A stretch of DNA of 64,000 nucleotides, from NCBI GenBank assembly GCA_046753625.1, contig JBHHUB010000001.1, positions 1 to 64,000 on the forward strand, given 5' to 3'. Shown in pieces: positions 1 to 7,774 of the stretch. Origin of the DNA: JADFOB01 sp046753625. Lineage in GTDB: Bacteria; Planctomycetota; Phycisphaerae; UBA1845. Each line of letters opens with the position of its first letter. Position 1 is the stretch's first letter. The notes beneath the pieces were generated by a model. The model had not been told where the DNA came from. It searched no databases and saw nothing but the letters and a program-made list of their open reading frames with translations. The position numbers and the translations under genes are program-made.

Positions 1-127
1 CCCGGCTACTTTAGAGCAGGCCTTCAGCCTGCCATCACGGTCGCGGACAAATTCATACACGCGCTTCAGCCCGCGCGGCCGCGCGGTTGCGCTGGCCGTC
101 GGCTTACGGCGAACGCCCAACAGGGGC

Positions 128-1195
128 GTGCTTCCACGCGGAACACGCGGCGCGTTGGCGACGCTCGCGGCTATGAGTTTTCTTCTCTCAACCGGATGCG
201 CGTCGAGTACACCCAAGGCGGATCTTGCCTATTTTCCTGATGGGCCGGCCGCCGCTCGCGTCGTGCACCTTAAGTCGTTCGACCGATTGAGCGAGCTGGC
301 ACCCGCGAAACCGACCCTGGCCGAGGTTCTTCGTGGCGTAACCCTCAGCGCGTCCGTCGGCACGCCGGCGGGGATCGACTTCCGCGATGGGCACCTGTAC
401 ATCTGCGACACCGACCTGCGCGTGGTGCACGATTGGAACTTGGCTACCGGACGGGCGCGGCGCGTCGGTTCCGGGGGGCCGGCCCATTTGATGACGCCGG
501 TCGACGTTGTGGTCGACGATAATGGCGATCTTTTCGTGGCCGACACCGGGCTCAATGCCGTTCTTCGGATCAGCGCCGCGGCCACTTCCGCCCAGTCCTT
601 GAAACTCGAAAACGCCGATACCTTTCGACCGTCCTCGGTGGCGCTGCGGGGTGCCACGCTTTGCGTCTCCAACATCGCAGCCCACACCGTCGAGATGTTT
701 GACGCGGCGACAGGCGAGCACCAGGCAGAGATCGGCGGCCCCGGTGGCGACTTGGGGCAGCTCTATTTCCCGATGGGCGTGGCCGTCGATGGGCAGGATC
801 TATTGGTCAGTGAAATGATCGCATCGCGCGTTCAGGTGTTTGACGCCGCCGGCAAGTCGGTGCGGAGCTTCGGGCAGCCCGGCGATCGGTACGGCGATAT
901 GGGCAAGCCGCGGCACCTGGCGGTCGGCCCGGATCATACCGCGATCGTGGCGGACGCCGATTTTGGTCGTGTGCATCTTTTCAATGCGCAAGGACAGTTG
1001 CTATTGTTGGTGGGCGGTCCATCGGGGACGCCCGGCGGGACGCCGATGCCCGTCGGCGTGGCGGTGGCCCGCGACCTGCCGCCGAACATCACCCGGCTCG
1101 TGCCCGAGGGATTCCAGGCAGACTATTTCTTTTTCGTCACCAACAGCGTCGGATCGCCGCGGATCAACCTCTTCGCGGTTGGTCGGGCTCGCTGA
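128..1195 (+). CDS. NHL-repeat (beta-propeller) lipoprotein
   Basis: Exported protein of 355 residues. The N-terminus has a basic stretch, a hydrophobic core and the lipobox LSTGC near residue 24, so it is probably a lipoprotein. The rest holds several NHL/six-bladed-propeller blades, seen as repeated VAVDG.DLLVSE-like and VVVDDNGDLFVADTG-like strands; such propellers usually mediate binding. A GTG start at 128 gives the complete signal peptide, whereas ATG 173 would cut into it. The gene is convergent with the Feo cluster, 9 bp away, so the two share no transcript. Partner or ligand cannot be told from the sequence. Confidence 0.8.
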   Translation: MLPRGTRGALATLAAMSFLLSTGCASSTPKADLAYFPDGPAAARVVHLKSFDRLSELAPAKPTLAEVLRGVTLSASVGTPAGIDFRDGHLYICDTDLRVVHDWNLATGRARRVGSGGPAHLMTPVDVVVDDNGDLFVADTGLNAVLRISAAATSAQSLKLENADTFRPSSVALRGATLCVSNIAAHTVEMFDAATGEHQAEIGGPGGDLGQLYFPMGVAVDGQDLLVSEMIASRVQVFDAAGKSVRSFGQPGDRYGDMGKPRHLAVGPDHTAIVADADFGRVHLFNAQGQLLLLVGGPSGTPGGTPMPVGVAVARDLPPNITRLVPEGFQADYFFFVTNSVGSPRINLFAVGRAR

Positions 1196-1204
1196 TGCGC
1201 GCGG

Positions 1205-1444
1205 CTATACGTTCTTGGATGGCGCTTCCGTGTCCGGTTTGATCACTCCTATCTCGTCGATCAGGACCATCGGGGTCTGTTTGATGCCACTTCGGACGGG
1301 CGCCTTGCCGCACGATCGGCCGGTCGGTTTATCCCCCGGGTCACAAGCGCAACCGCCGCCGGAGAACGATCGCCAAGTGAACTTGAGCACGAAGACGACC
1401 GCCGCCAGGGCAATGGCCAGCGCGATGTAGTCCTGGATTCCCAT
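1205..1444 (-). CDS. FeoB-associated Cys-rich membrane protein
   Basis: Small protein of 79 residues with one N-terminal membrane helix (residues about 6-22) followed by a Gly/Cys cluster (GGGCACD, then SCGK). This matches the short FeoB-associated Cys-rich proteins often encoded after feoB. It lies 47 bp downstream of feoB on the same strand, so it is likely the last gene of the feoA-feoB operon. Its exact role in ferrous iron uptake is not established. The C-terminal 35 residues are not recognisable. Confidence 0.75.
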   Translation of the reverse strand: MGIQDYIALAIALAAVVFVLKFTWRSFSGGGCACDPGDKPTGRSCGKAPVRSGIKQTPMVLIDEIGVIKPDTEAPSKNV

Positions 1445-1491
1445 TCGATTCTCCTATGGCCACGGGCGAATCGTCCGCTGATGCGGAATCG

Positions 1492-3723
1492 CTACGCCAG
1501 CCGCGACGCGATCTGGTAGGTCGCCAGCGCCGCGACGTACGCCAACGACGTCATGTAGACGAACGAAACCAACGGCCATCGCCACGATCCCGTTTCCCGG
1601 CGTATGGCCGCCAGCGTTGCCCCGCATTGACAACACAGGGCGAAGAACGCCATCACCGATAGAGCCACCGGTACGCCGAACACCGGCGAGCCGTTGGGCC
1701 ACGTCGCTCGTTGGAGCTTCTCGCGCAATCCCGTGGATCGTTCGTCCTGGTCGCCACCAAGATTGTAGATGGTTCCCATGGATGCGATCATGATTTCGCG
1801 GGCGGGGAACGAGGCGATGACGGCCGTGCCGACGCGCCAATCCCACCCCAGCGGCTTGACGGCCGGCTCGATGAACGCGCCCGCCCGACCGAGCAGGCTG
1901 TTGCGCAGGTAGGCACCCGCCTCTTCGTGATCGATTCGAACCAACTCCGCGTGGCGTTGCTCGGCCGACTGTTCGACGCTCCGTGCCGCTTGGCGCATGG
2001 CGTCGTGCGCGCGTGCGATGGCCGGAGGATGCGGATAATAGCCCAGCGCCCAGATGACGATGGAAACCGCGACGATAATGGTTCCCGCGGTCACGCAGAA
2101 CTCACGTCCTTGCTCGTACATGCGAAAAAAGACGGTGCTCGGGGTGGGCCATTTGTACTTGGGCAGCTCCATGAGGAATGCTGCCGGCTCCCCGCGAAAA
2201 GCGGTTTTTCTCAGCAGCAGCGCAATGGCCACGGCCACGATTGCACCGACGCAATACATGGCCAGCAACGTCGCGGCCTGCATGCCGACGAATCGGCCGA
2301 GAAGCGGCTTGTTGGGTATGAATGCGCTGATCATCAGGGCGTAGACGGGCAAGCGAGCGCTGCAACTCATCAGCGGGGCGATCAGGATGGTGATGAATCG
2401 GCTGCGGCGGTCTTCGATGGTGCGGGTGGCGAGAATGCCGGGGACGGCGCAGGCGAAGGACGAAAGCAGCGGAATGAACGACTTGCCACTGAGGCCGAGC
2501 TTGGCCATCCAACGGTCGAGTAGAAACGCCGCCCGGGCCATGTATCCGCAATCTTCGAGGATGGCGATGAACAGGAAGAGAATGAGAATCTGCGGGAGAA
2601 ACGCCAACACCGCCCCGACGCCGGCCACGAGTCCGTTCGTGAGCAGGCTCTGCAAGGCTCCCTGCGGCAGCAGCGTTGCCATGGCACTTCCGATGGCCGC
2701 GAACGTGGCGTCGACGGTGTCGATGATCGGCGCCGCCCAGGCGTAAATCGCCTGGAAACAGCAGGCCATCATCAGAAGAAAAATCGCCAGGCCGAAGAAA
2801 CGGTGTGTTAGAATCAGGTCCGCCCATTCCGATCGCGATGCCCGCAACTGATCGGGGCGGGTCACCACCTGTTCGAGCAGCTTGTCGATCCACGCATAGC
2901 GCACCTGCGCTTCGAGCTCGATCAGGGATTCGCCTTCCAAAGTAATACGCTGCCGCCGTTGAGCCAGGTCTTGCGCCAGACTTCGCCCGCAGCGCAGGCC
3001 GAGCTTCTGTTCGTGGTATCCTCCGGGGTCGAGCAGGGTTTGGAGCAGCTCCGCGCGATTGCCGCCGTTGCTTGACCCGGCATGGCCGTCGGGCGCCCCG
3101 TCGTTGACAACCTCTCGTAGCTCATCCAACTCGCGGCAGACGCAATCCGGGAATTTCGCGCAGCGGTCCGATGCGGGCTTGTCCTGAGTTTCGAGCATGA
3201 CGCGCGTCAGGGCATCGATGCCGGTTCGCTTGCTTGCCACGACAGGGACGACGGGGACTCCGAGGCGATCGGCCAGCGCCGCCGTATCGATGCGGATGCC
3301 GGATGCCTCGGCCAAGTCGATCATGTTCAACGCGACGACCAGTGGCGTATCCAATTCGAGAAGCTGACTGACAAAGAAGAGGTTGCGTCTCAAGTTGCCG
3401 GCATCAATAACGCATACGATGAGGTCCGGCTTGGCAACGGAGCGGGAACGGCCCGCGAGCGCTTCCAGAACCACGGTCTCGTCGGCTGAATGGGCGGTCA
3501 GGCTGTAGGCGCCTGGCAGATCAACGACACGAACCTGGCATCCGCCCGTTTCCGCGCGGAGCAGCCCCGTTTTCTTTTCTACCGTTACCCCCGGAAAATT
3601 GCCGACGCGCTGATGGAATCCGGTCAGCGCGTTGAAGAGTGTGGATTTGCCTGTGTTGGGATTGCCAACCAGTGCGATGGTCTTCTCGCGGGCGAACGTG
3701 CTGATGGCCTGGTCATCTAGCAT
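1492..3723 (-). CDS. feoB: ferrous iron transport protein B
   Basis: Inner-membrane Fe(II) transporter with an N-terminal G domain. G1 is GNPNTGKST at residues 20-28, G3 is DLPG at 68-71 and G4 is NMID at 133-136. A helical linker follows, then paired Gate segments (FLPQILILFLFIAILEDCGY and the later FPAREIMIASMGTIYNLGG region) and about eight to ten membrane helices. The length of 743 residues is normal for the family. ATG 3723 is chosen over the TTG one codon upstream. It follows feoA in the same direction and is presumably under the Fur-box-like palindrome at 4125-4149. Confidence 0.95.
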   Translation of the reverse strand: MLDDQAISTFAREKTIALVGNPNTGKSTLFNALTGFHQRVGNFPGVTVEKKTGLLRAETGGCQVRVVDLPGAYSLTAHSADETVVLEALAGRSRSVAKPDLIVCVIDAGNLRRNLFFVSQLLELDTPLVVALNMIDLAEASGIRIDTAALADRLGVPVVPVVASKRTGIDALTRVMLETQDKPASDRCAKFPDCVCRELDELREVVNDGAPDGHAGSSNGGNRAELLQTLLDPGGYHEQKLGLRCGRSLAQDLAQRRQRITLEGESLIELEAQVRYAWIDKLLEQVVTRPDQLRASRSEWADLILTHRFFGLAIFLLMMACCFQAIYAWAAPIIDTVDATFAAIGSAMATLLPQGALQSLLTNGLVAGVGAVLAFLPQILILFLFIAILEDCGYMARAAFLLDRWMAKLGLSGKSFIPLLSSFACAVPGILATRTIEDRRSRFITILIAPLMSCSARLPVYALMISAFIPNKPLLGRFVGMQAATLLAMYCVGAIVAVAIALLLRKTAFRGEPAAFLMELPKYKWPTPSTVFFRMYEQGREFCVTAGTIIVAVSIVIWALGYYPHPPAIARAHDAMRQAARSVEQSAEQRHAELVRIDHEEAGAYLRNSLLGRAGAFIEPAVKPLGWDWRVGTAVIASFPAREIMIASMGTIYNLGGDQDERSTGLREKLQRATWPNGSPVFGVPVALSVMAFFALCCQCGATLAAIRRETGSWRWPLVSFVYMTSLAYVAALATYQIASRLA

Positions 3724-3837
3724 CAAATGATTGGATTCAAGCGTGCGCGCTCCGCGCCGGTTGCCATGTCGGTCACAGCGCCGCTAAGGCTGCCAAACGC
3801 GAGCCCCCCAAGATGGCTCGCCGGGCGTGCGGGTAGA

Positions 3838-4059
3838 CTACATCAGTTCGATCAATTGCTGCAGGGCGCCGCCGATGCCCACCGACACGCCGCCGACACG
3901 AACGATACACGGCAGCCCCGGCTTGACCATTTCCAACTTCGCCCCGCGAATCAACCCCATATCCGCCAGCCGCTTCGCTGCGCCGCGCGTCGCCCTTACG
4001 CTGGCAATGGTGGCCGTTTCGCCCGCCGATAGCTGTGGCATTGCGTTGTGTTTCACCAC
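3838..4059 (-). CDS. feoA: ferrous iron transport protein A
   Basis: Small SH3-like cytoplasmic partner of FeoB. The family pattern is clear: a polar N-terminus, then the segment GETATIASVRATRGAAKRLADMGL, a KLEMVKPG strand and a final GGVSVGIG strand. A GGAGG ribosome site at 4068-4072 lies 8 bases before the GTG at 4059, which decides this start; a TTG at 4074 would place the Shine-Dalgarno inside the gene. First gene of feoA-feoB-Cys-rich protein, about 70 bp downstream of a perfect inverted repeat resembling a Fur operator. Confidence 0.9.
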   Translation of the reverse strand: MVKHNAMPQLSAGETATIASVRATRGAAKRLADMGLIRGAKLEMVKPGLPCIVRVGGVSVGIGGALQQLIELM

Positions 4060-4124
4060 CTCTGTATCCTCCAAAAACGCCGCGATCCGGCGCCTCTGCG
4101 CCTTTGATTCATCGGAATTCTAAC

Positions 4125-4149
4125 CTAATTGAGAAACATTCTCAATTAG
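4125..4149. promoter_or_regulatory. Fur-box-like perfect palindrome upstream of feoA
   Basis: Eleven-base arms CTAATTGAGAA and TTCTCAATTAG are perfectly complementary across a 3-base ACA spacer. The core resembles the TGAGAA..TTCTCA form of Fur operators. It is AT-rich in a GC-rich neighbourhood and sits immediately upstream of feoA, so iron-dependent repression by a Fur-family regulator is the natural inference. Confidence 0.7.
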
Positions 4150-4278
4150 AAGTTGGACGTATCACAAAAAAAGTTGCCAGAGCGTTCGGAATCGGTCACG
4201 ATTAAAGTATTGCTGTAGTTTGGCTGGTGTCAGAGCCATTGCTCGTTCGCGTGTGGCCGGATCGTTAGAGGCAAGTAA

Positions 4279-5424
4279 TCAGAACGCGCCCACCGATCTT
4301 TCAAATGCCCAGTACGCGCCTACCAGCGCAATCGCCAGGGAGCAGGGGCGGATGAGGGTACGGCGGTACCACGATCGATGGCGGAACCAGCCGAACACGA
4401 GAAAGGCCAGGGTCACGACGGCGAGTTGCCCCAATTCGACGCCGATATTGAAGCCGACCAATGCGGAAGCGAACCGCCCTTGCGGCATGCCGAGCTCGCG
4501 GAGTACGCCGGCGAAGCCCATGCCGTGAAGCAGTCCGAACAGAAAGACGACCGCCGGACGCCAAGCGGTCAGGTCGCGCACGAACAGGTTTTCGACAGCG
4601 ACGTACAGGATGGAGAGCGCGATAAGTGGCTCGACGATGTGCGACGGAAGCGACACCAAGCCGGCCATCGACAAGCCCAAGGTAACCGAGTGGGCTACGG
4701 TGAACGCGCTGATCTGCAACAACAATGGTCGAAGCTGAACCGTCAGCAAGAAAAGCCCAAGAACGAACAAAACGTGGTCAAGCCCCTTGGGCAAGATATG
4801 CTCGAAGCCCAAGGCCACGTACCGGCCGATGACGAGGCTGCCTTCTTCGGTCTTGGATTCGTGCAGATGGTATGGTGGGCTGTCCTCCCCAGCTCCCAGG
4901 AGGTATTGGGCGCCTGTGGTCGCGGCCTCATCCAAAACGGTCAATTTGATCGCACCGAACGCGCGGGATGCGCCGAACGTAAACGTCGCTGCGCTGTCCG
5001 GGTATGGACCCAGCAAGCGGGCCGTGGAGCCAAACGCTGAGGTCGACACATCAGCAGCTGTGGCAGGATGTTCGTATTCGGGGAAGGTCACCTCCGGCGT
5101 TGCCTCTTGACCGTCGAAACGAATGCGAACGCGCCGCAAGATGGTATGGCGCGCCTGCTGGAGCGCGCGCTTCAGTTCCTCCGGCGACAAGACCCGAAGC
5201 GCGTCCGCAAGCGCGGCGGAAGGATGTGCGGAGGACATGCCCAGAGCCAACGCATCCACAATGATGCGCATGTCGATTTCGTACGTGCCGTCCGCCTTCA
5301 CGACGGCCACGACCTGCGTGATCGAAAAATCGTGTGCGCGGGCCGCGTCTGCCTGGATCATGGCCAGCGTGACCCCGACAAGAAACGCTGCGGATGCGAG
5401 TCTTTGCGTCCCTGAAGGCGTCAT
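4279..5424 (-). CDS. HupE/UreJ-like membrane protein
   Basis: 381 residues: signal peptide (cleavage likely after ADAARAH), a soluble extracytoplasmic half of about 190 residues, then about six membrane helices. The membrane half has the HupE/UreJ_2 hallmarks: a G.EHILPKGLDHVLFVLGL motif, later FTVAHSVTL and HGMGFAGVL. Conserved His and Asp residues suggest metal handling, as HupE/UreJ proteins are linked to nickel or cobalt, but no nickel enzyme lies nearby and the substrate is unknown. It is next to the Feo operon, transcribed in the same direction, with the Fur-like site between them. Confidence 0.75.
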   Translation of the reverse strand: MTPSGTQRLASAAFLVGVTLAMIQADAARAHDFSITQVVAVVKADGTYEIDMRIIVDALALGMSSAHPSAALADALRVLSPEELKRALQQARHTILRRVRIRFDGQEATPEVTFPEYEHPATAADVSTSAFGSTARLLGPYPDSAATFTFGASRAFGAIKLTVLDEAATTGAQYLLGAGEDSPPYHLHESKTEEGSLVIGRYVALGFEHILPKGLDHVLFVLGLFLLTVQLRPLLLQISAFTVAHSVTLGLSMAGLVSLPSHIVEPLIALSILYVAVENLFVRDLTAWRPAVVFLFGLLHGMGFAGVLRELGMPQGRFASALVGFNIGVELGQLAVVTLAFLVFGWFRHRSWYRRTLIRPCSLAIALVGAYWAFERSVGAF

Positions 5425-5919
5425 GAAATCTTGCCGGATTACTCACGATTGATAGCACGTTTCCGGGGTGATCATGCCAAAGAAGGCGTGTACGCTGCCC
5501 CACCCGCAACGGCGCGATTCTAGCTGCTTTTGCCCAAGCACTCAATGGCAACGGCGAGATCAGGGAGGCAAGAGGGTGGATGACACCATCGGCGGCTGTG
5601 ACGGCGCGCTGATGGCGTGCTCCAAGAGGCTGCGAACAAGACAGCGTTCCATCCGCCGGAAACGGCCCACGCCGGGACGCGCTGCGCTGCCGCGACGCAA
5701 GGTCTTGGGACGCCGAGTGCGATTCCGTCAGCTCGAACGCCCCCACTTCGCAAACGCCTATTCTCTCGCGGTGGGCGGCGCAATGACTCCCGCCTTGGGT
5801 TCACCGCCGGTCGGAACTCACCCGCAGCGTCATGCGCCCGCACCGGCGTTGGTTGATGTTTTCAACACGATATGGGTGTTGTCTGACGGCCTGGGTATTG
5901 CTACGGTGGACCAGGGGAT
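5425..5919. other. intergenic region without recognisable gene
   Basis: About 495 bp between the divergent HupE-like and acyltransferase genes. Open frames here are short, Arg/Pro-rich and lack a convincing ribosome site. I see no RNA gene, terminator or repeat. It presumably carries the two divergent promoters. Confidence 0.5.
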
Positions 5920-7023
5920 GTGGAGGTTTTTGAGATCAAGAGCGAGCGGCTCAAGCCGGCAGGGGAGGCGTCCGCGGTCCATCGGCAAGACGCCCAACAC
6001 CGCGTGCGGAGGAAATGGTGGCCCCGCGCGGTGGTGCGCCTGGGCAACCTGCATCGGCGTATGCTCGGTGTGTTCTTCGTGCTGATCGGCCCGAAGTACG
6101 CATACCGCCTTACCGGAGCCGCGGCTCGCTGGATCTATCGACTGCTGGATCCGCTACGCCTGCGCAGTGAAGCCCAATGCCGTGCCGCGCTGAAGGACCA
6201 GGTGGCCGAGGAGGCCGTGCCGCGCATTGCGGAGCAATCCTTTGTGAATCGCGCGCGCAATCTGACGGACTTGATGTTGGCATCGCGATGGCTGCGCGCC
6301 GATACCTATCAGCGATTCGGTGGCCGAATTGAGCAGCCCTGGCTCAACCAACTGCTCGATGCGCAACACGACCGCAAGCCGGTCATCCTTTTGACCGCCT
6401 ACTACGGTGCATTCGATTTGTTGCCCGTCTTCTTGGGCTACAACGGCATCCGCGCGACCGCGATTTACCTGCCTCACGGCAATCCGGGCTTCGACGCCTA
6501 CCGGCGGCGCATCCGCAGCCAGAGCGGCTGCGAACTGGTGCCGGTGAATCGCGCCGGATCGCGTATCGGGGACGTGTTGGAGCAGGGTGGGACCGTGGCG
6601 CTTGTGGCCGATCATCACGTCGCGTCGCGTGGGATGCCCGTGACGTTTCTGGGAATCAAGACCCGAGCGTTGCGTTCGGTTGGCTTGCTCGCGTGGCGGT
6701 ACCACGCGGACGTGGTTGTGGCCGGGATTCGGCGGGTAGGGGAGGCCTTTCGCTTCGATCTGATCGTTGCGGACACGGTTCGATACGAAGAACTGGCTGC
6801 GCAGGAGGATCCCGTCGCGTTCGTTACCGACCGGTATCTGCGCGCGTTGGAGCGCCTGATCATCGAAGACCCCACGCAGTACCTCTGGGGTTACGCCCGT
6901 TGGGGCGAGGATCACGCGCGCGAAGTCGTGGCGGGGCACGTCACTCGATCGCGCGGCGACATGCGCCCGGCGTCAGCTTCCGTTGGCGGAGTCGGCGATG
7001 GCCAGACCGAGGTCAAGGGATGA
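5920..7023 (+). CDS. LpxL/HtrB-family lysophospholipid acyltransferase-like protein
   Basis: 367 residues with the LpxL/LpxM-type acyltransferase layout: a short N-terminal hydrophobic stretch (residues about 49-58), a VILLTA strand, the block G.VALVADHHV and the closing WGYARWGEDH. This family transfers fatty acyl chains to lipid A or related lipids at the inner membrane. The canonical catalytic HxxxxD/E motif reads Y-Y-G-A-F-D (161-166), so the His is Tyr while the acid is kept. The enzyme may use a different mechanism or have lost activity. GTG 5920 is the longest start; ATG 6061 would remove 47 residues. The next same-strand gene is a radical SAM enzyme, about 750 bp away. Confidence 0.75.
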   Translation: MEVFEIKSERLKPAGEASAVHRQDAQHRVRRKWWPRAVVRLGNLHRRMLGVFFVLIGPKYAYRLTGAAARWIYRLLDPLRLRSEAQCRAALKDQVAEEAVPRIAEQSFVNRARNLTDLMLASRWLRADTYQRFGGRIEQPWLNQLLDAQHDRKPVILLTAYYGAFDLLPVFLGYNGIRATAIYLPHGNPGFDAYRRRIRSQSGCELVPVNRAGSRIGDVLEQGGTVALVADHHVASRGMPVTFLGIKTRALRSVGLLAWRYHADVVVAGIRRVGEAFRFDLIVADTVRYEELAAQEDPVAFVTDRYLRALERLIIEDPTQYLWGYARWGEDHAREVVAGHVTRSRGDMRPASASVGGVGDGQTEVKG

Positions 7024-7128
7024 GCCGAAAATGTCGGTGGCGCCCGCCAACGCTTTTTCAGAAAGCGGGAAGCCCACCAGGAATGCTACAAGACCGGCAG
7101 CCAGCAAACGCATGCGACCAAAACGCAT
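6973..7128 (-). CDS. small putative exported peptide, antisense to acyltransferase 3' end
   Basis: 51 codons from ATG 7128 to TGA. A strong GGAGGAG ribosome site lies 6 bases upstream on the minus strand. The first 28 residues look like a signal peptide (MRFGRMR, hydrophobic core LLAAGLVAFLVGF, then ALAGA), leaving a mature tail of about 22 residues that begins TDIFGSS. It overlaps the 3' end of the acyltransferase gene by 51 bp in antisense. No family recognised. The ribosome site plus a proper signal-like N-terminus support it; the antisense overlap and short length argue for caution. Confidence 0.4.
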   Translation of the reverse strand: MRFGRMRLLAAGLVAFLVGFPLSEKALAGATDIFGSSLDLGLAIADSANGS

Positions 7129-7774
7129 TGTGTTCTCCTCCTCGCGAGATTCGTCCTACCATCGAGCCTGAATCCTTGGGCCGGCCTGCGCTGCACGACC
7201 GGCCACATCGACTAAATCGACCAAACCGGGCACGGTTTTCCACTCGAAATTGACGGTGGCCTTGCTTCGCCGTCCCGGCAGCGGCACCACATCATGATAC
7301 CGGCGTCCGCCATCATCGGTTTCATGCTGCCCCAACCCATTGAAACGGGTTGATGATCCAAGGCGGGAGGATGGCCTGCGTCCGGGCCTGACGTCGCTGT
7401 CCGGGGGCAAGGCCTCGAAGCGGTCTGCAAAGGCGGCCTGAGGAATATGGCCAAGGCGGTTTCCGGAGATGAATCCCTGAGAACACGTCACGCGGTATGA
7501 CCCACAAGGCCGGCGCCGGGAGTCCTGCGCGCCCGAATGTCCGCAGGGAGCGCAGGTATTGCCCCAACGGGCCCCATGGACAGCCGCGCCGTTTGAGGTA
7601 AACTAAAGCTTGCGGCGCGGTCTCGCTCCTGGTTTTCGGCGGTCGGACGCGGCGCGAGGGCCGACATGCTCGCTACGCCATGCCGAGGGGCACGCGGGCC
7701 GAAGCAGATCGCGGCTGCGCAAATTGCGGCCGAAGCCGGGGTTGGTTCTTGCGGTCGCCAGGGAGAGTGCACAC
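7129..7774. other. intergenic region, no clear gene
   Basis: About 645 bp upstream of the radical SAM gene. Several overlapping minus-strand frames of 42-111 codons exist, but none has both a ribosome site and protein-like composition. No tRNA, terminator or repeat was recognised. Confidence 0.4.

Noticed and set aside
5468..6085. 205-codon plus frame before the acyltransferase
   Set aside because: Arg/Ser/Cys-rich, no ribosome site, and it overlaps the convincing acyltransferase frame.
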